Part shown: in pieces, positions 8,489 to 16,470 of the stretch
Layout of the letters: the number at the start of each line of letters is the position of its first letter
How positions within the stretch are numbered: the first letter of the stretch is position 1
DNA from: an uncultured Collinsella sp.
GTDB taxonomy: Bacteria; Actinomycetota; Coriobacteriia; Coriobacteriales; Coriobacteriaceae
Length of the DNA: 64,000 nucleotides
Direction: 5' to 3'
NCBI GenBank assembly: GCA_959023295.1
Contig: CAUFBM010000005.1
Span: 62,001-126,000, forward strand
Translations under genes and position numbers: made by a program
The notes under the pieces: generated by a model
Told to the model about the DNA's origin: nothing
Databases searched by the model: none
The model's input: the letters and a program-made list of their open reading frames with translations, nothing else

Positions 8489-8575
8489 CCAGGCACCCCA
8501 TCTTGGCGTTCAAACCGTCGCTCGCGTACCTTTAGTACGCGTCGCTCCTCTTTCACGCCAACCTGGGGCACCTGG
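8489..8575 (+). repeat. Long hairpin between pheS and pheT
   Basis: An 87-base imperfect palindrome with three nested helices: 8489-8500 with 8564-8575 (10 of 12 pairs), TTGGCGT/ACGCCAA (8503-8509 with 8555-8561) and CGCGTAC/GTACGCG (8523-8529 with 8535-8541, loop CTTTA). No T-run follows, so it is not a simple terminator. It may be an intra-operon mRNA processing or attenuation structure, or a REP-like repeat. Confidence 0.6.
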
Positions 8576-8644
8576 ACAACCCTAAGGCGAGCGTCTTCAT
8601 TTGATATTCCTCCCTTTGCGGAGATTAAGAACTAGGAGAGCTAC

Positions 8645-11098
8645 ATGCGCGTTTCTTACGACTGGCTCAAGACCATGATCGATATTCCGGAGGATCCCAA
8701 GACCCTTTCGGACGAATATATCCGCACCGGCACCGAGGTCGAGGCAATTGACACCGTGGGCGAGTCCTTCGACCACGTGGTGACTGCCAAGGTGCTCACC
8801 AAGACCCCGCACCCCGATAGCGACCACATGTATGTGTGCTCGGTCGATGTGGGCGACAAGAATCTCGACGCCGACGGCAACCCCGCTCCGCTGCAGATCG
8901 TCTGCGGCGCGCAGAACTTCGAGGCCGGCGACCACATCGTCACGGCCATGATTGGCGCTGTGCTTCCCGGCGACGTCAAGATCAAGAAGAGCAAGCTTCG
9001 CGGTGTCGTGTCCATGGGCATGAACTGCTCTGCACGCGAGCTCGGCCTGGGCGGCGACCACTCCGGCATCATGATCCTGCCCGAGGATACGCCCTGCGGC
9101 ATGCCGTTTGCCGAGTACGTGGGCTCGAGCGACACCGTGCTCGACTGCGAGATCACGCCCAACCGTCCCGATTGCCTGTCCATGATCGGCATGGCTCGCG
9201 AGACCGGCGCCATCTTCGACCGCGATTTCCACGTTGAGCTGCCTGCCATCAAGGCCGAGACCGGCCGCGCGACCGACGACGAGCTTTCGGTCGAGATTGC
9301 CGACGAGGGCCTGTGCGACCGCTATGTCGCCCGCATCGTGCGCAACGTCAAGGTCGGCCCGTCGCCCGACTGGATGGTCAAGCGCCTCAACGCCCTGGGC
9401 GTGCGTCCGCACAACAACATCGTCGACATCACCAACTATGTGATGATGCTCACCGGTCAGCCGCTGCACGCCTTTGACCTGGACACCTTTGCCGAGCGCG
9501 ATGGCCACCGCCGCGTGGTGGTTCGCGCCGCCCAGCAGGACGAGAAGTTCACGACGCTCGACGGCGAGGAGCGCGTGCTCGACGCCGGCATGGGCCTTAT
9601 CACCGACGGCGAGCGTCCCGTGGCGCTGGCCGGCGTTATGGGCGGCATGGATTCCGAGATCGAGGACGACACCGTCGACGTGATGGTCGAGAGCGCCTGC
9701 TTCAACGCCGGTCGCACCTCGCACACCAGCCGCGACCTGTCGCTGATCTCCGATGCCTCCATTCGCTTTGAGCGTCAGGTCGATGAGACCGGTTGCGTGG
9801 ATGTCGCCAACGTTACCTGCGCGCTGATCGAGGAGATCGCCGGCGGCGAGGTCGCTCCCGGCTACGTGGATGTGTTCCCCGCGCCCAAGACCATCGATAG
9901 CATCAAGCTGCGCTTGGCCCGCGTGCATGCCATCTGCGGCGCCGACATCGAGCCCGACTTTATCGAGCGCTCGCTCACCCGCCTGGGCTGCACCGTCGAG
10001 CGCGACGGCGAGGACTTTATGGTCACTCCGCCGAGCTTCCGCCCCGATCTGCCGCGCGAGATTGATCTGATCGAGGAGGTCCTGCGCCTGTGGGGCATGG
10101 GCCGCGTGACGGCGACCATCCCGGCTGCCAAGAACCACATCGGCGGCCTGACCCGCGAGCAGAAGCTCACCCGCAAGGTCGGCGAGATCCTGCGCGCCTG
10201 CGGCCTCAACGAGACCACGACCTTTGGCTTTGCCGCTCCGGGCGACTTGGAGAAGATCGGCATGTCCACCGAGGGCCGCGGCTGCCCCGTGGTGCTCATG
10301 AATCCGCTGGTGGCCGAGCAGACCGAGATGCGCCGCTCGCTGCTGCCGGGCCTGCTGCAGTCCGTGGCCTATAACGAGGCCCACGGCACACCCAACGTGC
10401 ACCTGTACGAGGTCGGCAGCCTGTTCCACGGCCGCGAGAACGCCAGCCTGCCCAAGGAGACCAAGTCCGTGGCGGGCGTGCTCTCGGGCCAGTGGAGCGA
10501 GCAGTCTTGGAACATGAAGTACCGCAAACTGCGTTTCTTCTTTGGCAAGGGCATCGTTGAGGAGCTGCTCGCCCAGTTGCGCATCGAGAAGGTCCGCTTC
10601 CGTCCTGTCGAGGGCGAGGGCTACGCCTTCCTGCAGCCGGGCCGTGCGGCCGAGGTCCTGTCCGGTGGCACCGTGCTGGGCTGGGTCGGCGAGATCCACC
10701 CCGAGGCGCGCGAGGCCTGCGGCATCGACGAGGTCGTCGTTGCCTTTGAGCTCGATCTGGACAAGCTGATCAAGGGCGCCCGCAACCAGGAGAACTACCG
10801 CGAGTTCTCGCAGTACCCTGCCGTTGAGCACGACCTGGCTATCGTGGTCGATAACTCCGTGACCTGCGAGGATCTTGAGCGCCGTATTACCAGCGCCGGC
10901 GGCAAGCTGCTCGAGGGCGTGCGTCTGTTCGATGTCTACCGCGATCCGGTCCGCGTGGGCGTGGGCAAGAAGTCCATGGCCTTTGCGCTTACGTATCGCT
11001 CCGACGACCACACGCTCACCAGCGAAGAGGTCGAAAAAGCGCACCAGAAGATCGTCACCAAGGTGTGCAAGGGCGTAAACGGCGAGGTCCGCGGCTAG
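8645..11098 (+). CDS. pheT: Phenylalanyl-tRNA synthetase beta subunit
   Basis: An 817-residue beta subunit of the bacterial type (about 800 residues). In order it has the N-terminal MRVSYDWLKTMIDIP start, an EMAP/OB-like tRNA-binding domain (about 40-150, KVLTKTPHPDSDHMYVCSVD), B3/B4 editing domain (about 210-400, including ALAGVMGGMDSEIEDDT), B5, the catalytic-like core (LPREIDLIEEVLRLWGM onward) and a C-terminal ferredoxin-fold anticodon-binding domain (about 725-817). It forms the T-box-controlled operon with pheS, separated by 160 bases that hold a long hairpin. Confidence 0.97.
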   Translation: MRVSYDWLKTMIDIPEDPKTLSDEYIRTGTEVEAIDTVGESFDHVVTAKVLTKTPHPDSDHMYVCSVDVGDKNLDADGNPAPLQIVCGAQNFEAGDHIVTAMIGAVLPGDVKIKKSKLRGVVSMGMNCSARELGLGGDHSGIMILPEDTPCGMPFAEYVGSSDTVLDCEITPNRPDCLSMIGMARETGAIFDRDFHVELPAIKAETGRATDDELSVEIADEGLCDRYVARIVRNVKVGPSPDWMVKRLNALGVRPHNNIVDITNYVMMLTGQPLHAFDLDTFAERDGHRRVVVRAAQQDEKFTTLDGEERVLDAGMGLITDGERPVALAGVMGGMDSEIEDDTVDVMVESACFNAGRTSHTSRDLSLISDASIRFERQVDETGCVDVANVTCALIEEIAGGEVAPGYVDVFPAPKTIDSIKLRLARVHAICGADIEPDFIERSLTRLGCTVERDGEDFMVTPPSFRPDLPREIDLIEEVLRLWGMGRVTATIPAAKNHIGGLTREQKLTRKVGEILRACGLNETTTFGFAAPGDLEKIGMSTEGRGCPVVLMNPLVAEQTEMRRSLLPGLLQSVAYNEAHGTPNVHLYEVGSLFHGRENASLPKETKSVAGVLSGQWSEQSWNMKYRKLRFFFGKGIVEELLAQLRIEKVRFRPVEGEGYAFLQPGRAAEVLSGGTVLGWVGEIHPEAREACGIDEVVVAFELDLDKLIKGARNQENYREFSQYPAVEHDLAIVVDNSVTCEDLERRITSAGGKLLEGVRLFDVYRDPVRVGVGKKSMAFALTYRSDDHTLTSEEVEKAHQKIVTKVCKGVNGEVRG

Positions 11099-11206
11099 GT
11101 CCTGCGCTGGGTATAGGCCAGCGGTGGTTGCCGCCGAGTCTTACGTGACCGCTATGCTCGGTATAAGGCACCGTTGGGCCTGCATATATGACACGCGCAT
11201 TACATA

Positions 11207-11240
11207 ACGGCGTGCTGCTTTGTCGGCAGCGCGCCGTTTT
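11207..11240 (+). terminator. Terminator of pheST
   Basis: A 12-bp hairpin (11207-11218 with 11226-11237, one wobble pair) followed by TTTT, about 110 bases after pheT. Its descending arm overlaps the spacer of the nickel-operon promoter. Confidence 0.75.
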
Positions 11241-11286
11241 GCTATGATAGCCCGCGTCGTGTTACGAATCCAACAATACGTAACAC
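11220..11286 (+). promoter_or_regulatory. Promoter and NikR-type operator of the nickel transport operon
   Basis: -35 TTGTCG (11220-11225), an exact 17-bp spacer and -10 TATGAT (11243-11248). Just downstream is a perfect dyad GTGTTAC-N14-GTAACAC (11259-11286). I recall this exact half-site and spacing as a predicted NikR motif in some non-enteric bacteria (Desulfovibrio). Its position over the start of transcription would let a nickel-loaded repressor block the operon. No nikR gene is in the window. Confidence 0.7.
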
Positions 11287-11343
11287 TGGCAAGGTGATTT
11301 AAGCGGCGTTGCAATTCCGTGCGCCGATAACCGGGAGGCGTAC

Positions 11344-12429
11344 ATGCACATTCCAGATAATTATCTGTCCCCGCAGACCGATGCCGTCATGGCAGTGGCG
11401 ATGGTGCCCGTTTGGGTTCACTGCATCAAGAAGGTGCGCGCCACGCTCGATCGCGAGCATATGGCTTTCCTGGGCATCTGCGCCGCATTCTCCTTTTTGC
11501 TCATGATGTTCAACGTGCCGCTGCCCGGCGGTACCACGGGTCACGCCGTCGGCGGCGCGCTCATCGCACTGCTGCTGGGCCCGGAGGCCGCGGCCATCGC
11601 TGTCTCGGTCGCGCTGGCGCTGCAGGCGCTACTGTTTGGCGACGGCGGCATCCTGTCGTTTGGCGCCAACTGCTTTAACATGGCCTTCGTGCTGCCGTTT
11701 GCTGCTGCTATCGTGTTCCGTGCGCTCAACAGCCGTCTGCACGACAAGAGCTGGGGCACCTCGGTTTCTGCCATCGTAAGCGGCTGGGTCGGCCTGTGCC
11801 TGGCGGCCCTGTGCGCAGCAATCGAGTTTGGTATTCAGCCGATGCTCTTCACGAATGCTTCGGGCGCTCCGCTGTACTGCCCCTTCCCGCTGTCCATTGC
11901 TATCCCTGCCATGATGATTCCGCATATGTTGGTTGCCGGCGTGGTCGAGGGCGTGGCGACGGCCGCGATTTACGGTTTCATTAAGAAGACGGCGCCGGGC
12001 GTTATCGTTGGCCCCGAGGCTTCCGACGGTCTGCTGGGCGCTGAGGACGCAGCCGCCAAGAAGACCTCGCTGGTCCCCACGCTCATCCTGGTCGCCGTGC
12101 TTGTCGTTGCCACGCCGCTGGGCCTGCTGGCCACGGGTGACGCCTGGGGCGAGTGGGACGCTGAGGGCGCCGCGACCGCCGTTCAGGAGGCTGGTGACGA
12201 CAGCCTGCAGGCTTCGGTCGGTCTCGATGCCCCGACCTTTGCCGACGCGCTGCCCACGGGCGATTATCTGCAGGCCTATTCCGAGGAGCAGGGTCTTGGC
12301 TTTGCCGGCCAGGCTGCCATGTATATCCTCTCGGGCGTAATTGGTGTGGCGGTGCTCACCATCGTATTTCGTTTGATATCGCTGACGGTTAAGGAAAGCG
12401 GGGCTCATGGCGACGGTCGAGCTGCCTAG
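11344..12429 (+). CDS. Nickel/cobalt ECF transporter substrate component, NikMN/CbiMN fusion
   Basis: A 361-residue integral membrane protein. It begins MHIPDNYLSP, the family N-terminus in which Met1/His2 help bind the metal. Residues about 1-220 carry the CbiM/NikM fold, including PLPGGTTGHAVGGALIALLL and LLFGDGGILSFGANCFNMAF. After a linker comes a C-terminal two-helix part with an outer loop (about 245-350, starting VATPLGLLATGDAWGEW), the PDGLE/NikN-type accessory component fused in frame. GGGAGG precedes the ATG. The NikR-like operator favours nickel over cobalt as substrate. It overlaps the next gene. Confidence 0.88.
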   Translation: MHIPDNYLSPQTDAVMAVAMVPVWVHCIKKVRATLDREHMAFLGICAAFSFLLMMFNVPLPGGTTGHAVGGALIALLLGPEAAAIAVSVALALQALLFGDGGILSFGANCFNMAFVLPFAAAIVFRALNSRLHDKSWGTSVSAIVSGWVGLCLAALCAAIEFGIQPMLFTNASGAPLYCPFPLSIAIPAMMIPHMLVAGVVEGVATAAIYGFIKKTAPGVIVGPEASDGLLGAEDAAAKKTSLVPTLILVAVLVVATPLGLLATGDAWGEWDAEGAATAVQEAGDDSLQASVGLDAPTFADALPTGDYLQAYSEEQGLGFAGQAAMYILSGVIGVAVLTIVFRLISLTVKESGAHGDGRAA

Positions 12430-13243
12430 CTGGCTTGCGGTCGAGCAGCGTTACGAGCCCACGGGCGCTCGGCATCGCGTAATGCAACAGAACGTCCTAC
12501 ACCTGGCGAGCCTGCTTGAGCGGGTTCGCCTGGGCGGCGGGGCACACGAGGGCGGGTCGATGGTCGATCTCGCCCTTTCTTCCGTTTCGGCGCCGGTGCG
12601 TTTGGTGGGGATGTTCGTCTGCATCCTGTGCGTGTGCCTGGCGCAGAGCCCGCTGTACCTGATGCTGATGGCGGCGATCGCGTTGGTGCTGGTCGCGGTG
12701 CGCCCCGTACGCGGGCTGCGCGCTACCTTTATGCCGGCGTTGGCTGCTGCGGGGTTTGCCGTGGTTCTGGCGCTGCCTGCCCTGCTGCTGGGCGCTTCTG
12801 CCACGGGCGCCATGCTCAAGATTGCGCTCAAAACGTTCATTAACGTGTCGCTGGTACTGGGCGTTTCGTGGACGCTCACGTGGAGTCGCATGTCGGCGGC
12901 GCTCAAGATGCTGCACCTGCCCGATGAGGTCATCTTTACGTTTGATATGGCACTCAAGCATATCGAGGTGCTGGGACGCACGACGCACGATCTGTGCGAA
13001 TCGGTTATGCTGCGCAGCGTCGGCCGCGCGCCTGAGGGATTTTCGCGTACCGATTCGATCGCGGGTATTATGGGCACGACCTTTATCAAGGCGATGGAAT
13101 GCAGCCGCGCGATGGACGAGGCTATGCTGTGCCGCGGCTTTGCCGGCGTGTATCCGTCGCCTGCACGGAGCGGCTTTGGCTTGCGCGATGCCGCTTACGC
13201 GGCCGTTGTGGCGTTGCTCGCCGTGTTGTGCGCGGTGTTGTAG
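12407..13243 (+). CDS. ECF transporter transmembrane T component (NikQ/CbiQ)
   Basis: A 278-residue membrane protein with about five or six hydrophobic segments. The coupling-helix region includes SAALKMLHLPDEVIFTFDMA (about residue 165), and an Ala-Arg-Gly-like motif sits near ECSRAMDEAMLCRGFAG (about 225-240), where T components bind the ATPases. The reading frame starts 23 bases inside the upstream gene, indicating translational coupling. It forms the energy-coupling module with the following ATPase. Confidence 0.88.
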   Translation: MATVELPSWLAVEQRYEPTGARHRVMQQNVLHLASLLERVRLGGGAHEGGSMVDLALSSVSAPVRLVGMFVCILCVCLAQSPLYLMLMAAIALVLVAVRPVRGLRATFMPALAAAGFAVVLALPALLLGASATGAMLKIALKTFINVSLVLGVSWTLTWSRMSAALKMLHLPDEVIFTFDMALKHIEVLGRTTHDLCESVMLRSVGRAPEGFSRTDSIAGIMGTTFIKAMECSRAMDEAMLCRGFAGVYPSPARSGFGLRDAAYAAVVALLAVLCAVL

Positions 13244-13287
13244 CGCGGACGGTCGAACCGTCGATGTGAGTAGGGAAGGGCGACGTT

Positions 13288-14058
13288 TTGGCAAACGATA
13301 TGAATAACGCGATGGGTGCGAGCGGTGCTGCCGGCGCCGAGGTCACTCCGCTCATCGAGTTTCGCGACGTGGTGTTTTCCTATGCGGGTCATACGGTGGT
13401 CGATGGCGTTTCGCTGCAGGTGGACCGTGGGGAGCTCGTTGCGCTGCTCGGCCCCAACGGCTGCGGCAAGACCACGATCATGCGGCTCATCAATGGCCTT
13501 GAGCTTGCGGACGCGGGTGCGTACCTGTTCGACGGGCATGCGGTCGATGCGGCATATCTCAAGGATTCCGCGACGGCCCAGCGGTTCCATCAGCGCGTGG
13601 GCTTTGTGTTCCAGAACGCCGATGCGCAGCTCTTTTGCGCCACAGTCGGCGAGGAGGTCGCGTTTGGTCCCGCCCAGATGGGATTTCCGGCAGACGAGCT
13701 CGAGCGCCGCGTGCGCGATGCCATGGAGCTGTTCCAGGTTGCCGATCTGGTCGATGCCTCGCCTTATCAGCTTTCGGGCGGGCAAAAGAAGCGCGTTGCG
13801 CTGGCTGCCATCGTGTCGATGAACCCCGATATCCTGGTGCTCGATGAGCCTACCAACGGACTTGACGAAGACTCGTGCGACATCGTGGTCAACTTTCTAC
13901 TGGCCTATGTTGCTGCTGGCAAGACGGTCTTGATGAGCACGCATCATCAGGATTTGGTGCGGCGCCTGGGTGCCCGCGCCATCTATATCGATCGATATCA
14001 TCATGTGGTCGAGGCGCCTGTGTCGTCGTATGGTACCGAGAGCGGCGCTGCGGAATAG
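13288..14058 (+). CDS. ECF transporter ATPase (NikO/CbiO)
   Basis: A 256-residue ABC ATPase. It has Walker A GPNGCGKTT (about residue 53), the Q-loop FVFQNADAQLF, signature LSGGQKKR (about 160) and Walker B ILVLDEP with a following H-loop STHHQD. It powers uptake through the NikMN and NikQ subunits. I take TTG at 13288 as the start because AAGGG lies seven bases upstream; the ATG at 13300 would be too far from it. It is the last gene of the nickel operon and has no T-run terminator directly after it. Confidence 0.9.
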   Translation: MANDMNNAMGASGAAGAEVTPLIEFRDVVFSYAGHTVVDGVSLQVDRGELVALLGPNGCGKTTIMRLINGLELADAGAYLFDGHAVDAAYLKDSATAQRFHQRVGFVFQNADAQLFCATVGEEVAFGPAQMGFPADELERRVRDAMELFQVADLVDASPYQLSGGQKKRVALAAIVSMNPDILVLDEPTNGLDEDSCDIVVNFLLAYVAAGKTVLMSTHHQDLVRRLGARAIYIDRYHHVVEAPVSSYGTESGAAE

Positions 14059-14134
14059 TTGCTGCGTAGTAGGGCTGCGGCCGCGCTCGGCTTGCTGTGA
14101 ATGGTATAGTTATCCGGGTTTTACGGGGGTGGCT

Positions 14135-14983
14135 ATGCCAAGTTGGAATATTCATATCGCTCAGACGGAACGACTGCTGGCGCGTGCTGGCACGCTTGCC
14201 GATAACGTGCGCGACCGCAATGCCTTTTTGTTTGGCAGCGTGGTTCCGGACATTTTTGTGGGCTATATGGTTCCCGGCATCGCCGACCCCATCCCGTATC
14301 GCATCACGCATTTTGCCAAGCCTGAGCCTATCCCCAAGCCGCGCGAGCATGAGTTTTGGGACACCTATGTGGCGCCGCTGCTCAAAGGGGCGCCTGTTGG
14401 TACGCCGGCTGCCGCGACCTCGATTGTCGAGGAGCGCGAGCGACTCAATCGGGTGCATTATCCCCAACGTTACAAGGATGCCGAGCCGGTTGCCGGTCCC
14501 GGCGCCTGTGAGTTCTCGCTTGCGTCCGAAGATGTGGCGCAGTCGCTGCTCGATTTAACGCTGGGCGTTTGGTCTCACCTCCTGGCCGATACCGTGTGGA
14601 ACACCCGCGTGAACCAGTACCTGGAGGCGCACGGCGGCAAGCCGTGCGAGGAATTCCGCATTAAAAAGCAAGGCGACTTTGACTGGTTTGGCAAGACGCT
14701 CGGCATTGTTTCCATCCCGCGCGCAACCGATCGTCTGTATACCGCTGCGACGCGTTTTGGTCAGTATCCCATCCATAAGGAGTATGTGCTCAAGACCATT
14801 GGCGTTATGCACGAGATTGTACGCGAAAACCCCGGCGAGCCCGATCATCCGCCGTATCGCTTGCTAACCGAGGAGTTTTTCGATGCAACGTTTACCGAGG
14901 TCGTCGAGCTAACCGAGGCAGGCTTTGCCGTCCGCGTCGCATCGCCCGATGTGCCGGCGGAGCCCCTGATCGCCAGCTGCTAG
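14135..14983 (+). CDS. Zinc-dependent phospholipase C-like family protein
   Basis: A 282-residue protein resembling the ZnPLC/S1-P1 nuclease-like superfamily (Zn_dep_PLPC). The N-terminus PSWNIHIAQTERLL, then FLFGSVVPDIF (about residue 35) and LGVWSHLLADTVWN (about 148-162) place His and Asp as in metal-binding family members. No signal peptide is visible, so it is probably cytoplasmic. The ATG at 14135 is preceded by GGGGG; the longer frame from 13970 overlaps nikO and is rejected. Substrate and role are unknown. Its 3' end overlaps the convergent broken gene by four bases. Confidence 0.65.
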   Translation: MPSWNIHIAQTERLLARAGTLADNVRDRNAFLFGSVVPDIFVGYMVPGIADPIPYRITHFAKPEPIPKPREHEFWDTYVAPLLKGAPVGTPAAATSIVEERERLNRVHYPQRYKDAEPVAGPGACEFSLASEDVAQSLLDLTLGVWSHLLADTVWNTRVNQYLEAHGGKPCEEFRIKKQGDFDWFGKTLGIVSIPRATDRLYTAATRFGQYPIHKEYVLKTIGVMHEIVRENPGEPDHPPYRLLTEEFFDATFTEVVELTEAGFAVRVASPDVPAEPLIASC

Positions 14984-16053
14984 CCGGCCGGCTTGACGGC
15001 AAACAGCTCGTCCCAATCAACCAGCAGCTCCTGCCGGAGGGCGTCTTCGGCGGCGCGCTCCTGTTTGGTCTTTGGGACGTAGGTAAGCCCCGCCTTTTTA
15101 TGGATGAGCTCGGCGAGGTTGTCAAAGCTCTTCTTATCCTTGATCTGGTCGTAGGTAATTTGGATAACGTCGTAGCCCATGCTTGCGAGGGCAGTGGTGC
15201 GTTTGGCGTCCGAGAGGCTCGAGGCTTCGCTGTCGTGGGCGGAGCGGCCTTGGCATTCCAGGATGACGCCCATGCTGTCGGTGCTGCTCTCGATGAGGAT
15301 GTCGGCATAGCAGCAGGTTTTGTCATACAACGAGCGTGCGGCTTCGCTGAGCGGGATGCGGACGTTGTTTGCGATAGAGATGTCCAGGCCGCCTTCGTCG
15401 CGGGGGAGCGAGACGAGCATGGAGGTCTGAACCTCAAAGGGCGAAGCGGTTTGTCCCGTCATGCGTTCGGTGGCCCAGCGAAGCTGCTTGACGCCGCGCA
15501 GGCCTGCGGCCTGCTTGGCGAACGCGGCGATATCCGCCGCGCTGAGGAGCGGCGGGCGTTTCCATAGGTTGGTGTCGTTGCCCTTGGTGTCGATAACGCG
15601 TTCCCAACCGCAGTCGGGCGGGATGAGTTTAAGGGATATTGCCTCATCGAGCTGTTGTTGCGCGCGTTTGCAAGGCGTGAACACCGCGAAGGAACCGCAC
15701 ATTTCATAGCATGCCATGAGCAGCTGGTTACGTGAGACCTGTGTAGCGAGGTTGAGCAGCGTGAACTCGGGCGATGTGACATCAAACCCATGCTCGGTCT
15801 GTCTAAACGACCCCGGAGGCGGCTCTTGGGTCAGCAGGCGGCTATGAAATAGCTTTCCGTTAAAGCGACTGCCCCTGGTGTTTACGAATCTCTAAACCGG
15901 TTTGCCGAGCAGGTCTTCAAATACTGGCTGTTGGGAGTAATGCACCAGACGATGATCATGATCCGGCGGTAGGATTGCCGGATAGAGCCCTAGTATCTGA
16001 GGCGGGATGCGATGGTACTGGAAAGCCGTGGGTCCGCAAGCGAGAAATGACAT
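14980..16053 (-). pseudogene. DUF559/Vsr-like nuclease-fold protein broken by an in-frame TAG
   Basis: From an ATG at 16053 the frame gives MSFLACGPTAFQYHRIPP and continues to 14980, with one TAG at 15892-15894 (codon 54). Across the stop the sequence stays coherent (LLGKPV, stop, RFVNTRG, then EPPPGSFRQTEHGFDVTSPE). The N-terminal half contains a VTSPEFTLL stretch. The C-terminal half (ADILIESSTDSMGVILECQG, then YDVIQITYDQ) resembles the PD-(D/E)XK-like core of DUF559 and Vsr proteins. This layout recalls a family expanded in Collinsella and relatives. An ATG at 15717 could still give a 245-residue C-terminal product. Its function is unknown; the site before the first ATG is weak. Confidence 0.7.
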
Positions 16054-16105
16054 AGCAATCCGATCGTTTGAGCGTTGATTAGGCTAGAAAAGCTATCGGT
16101 TTCGA

Positions 16106-16223
16106 AAGTGCGGGGAAAAAGAGAAACAGGCTAAGCACAAGCGGTATTTGAGCCAACTTTATCAGGGGTTTTGTCGAAATAAAAGGGCTTGTGCTTGGGG
16201 GTAAGTGATTTTTCCCCGCACTT
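16106..16223. repeat. Nested inverted repeats upstream of the broken nuclease-like gene
   Basis: Two nested perfect dyads share a centre. The outer arms are AAGTGCGGGGAAAAA (16106-16120) and its complement (16209-16223). The inner arms are AAGCACAAGC (16133-16142) and GCTTGTGCTT (16187-16196). The gaps between outer and inner arms are 12 bases on each side, but the gap sequences are not complementary. The 118-bp symmetry suggests a small mobile or regulatory palindrome rather than chance. Confidence 0.6.
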
Positions 16224-16407
16224 CCGAAAACGTGGTTGGTTTGGACCTTGCTAAAACGATTTAGCAGCATCGCGTAAGGTGTGGTTTTGCCACCGGGCGA
16301 ACACTTTTAGCGCTTGAGGCTTTGTTTTTTTGCCTCGAAGGGCGGATTTCGTACTTTTGGTAAAGAAATGAGTGCGTGTTTTGCCGTGCACCGGCATTGG
16401 CACAGAA

Positions 16408-16442
16408 AAAGGGCCCGGAAGGCAAAGCCCTCCGGGCCCTTT
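16408..16442 (-). terminator. Terminator of pyk
   Basis: A perfect 12-bp hairpin (16408-16419 with 16431-16442). Read on the reverse strand it ends in TTTTT. It sits 29 bases past the pyk stop codon. Confidence 0.9.
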
Positions 16443-16470
16443 GCAATGCAAGTGTGCTTGCAAGTGCGAT

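Noticed and set aside
8597..11044. 815-codon reverse ORF opposite pheT
   Set aside because: It mirrors a complete pheT, has His/Gly/Val-rich antisense composition and no ribosome-binding site; a GC-rich third-codon artefact.
11280..11343. Possible cobalamin riboswitch before the ECF transporter
   Set aside because: The leader after the promoter is only about 85 bases and lacks the cobalamin-box consensus; the operator dyad explains it better.
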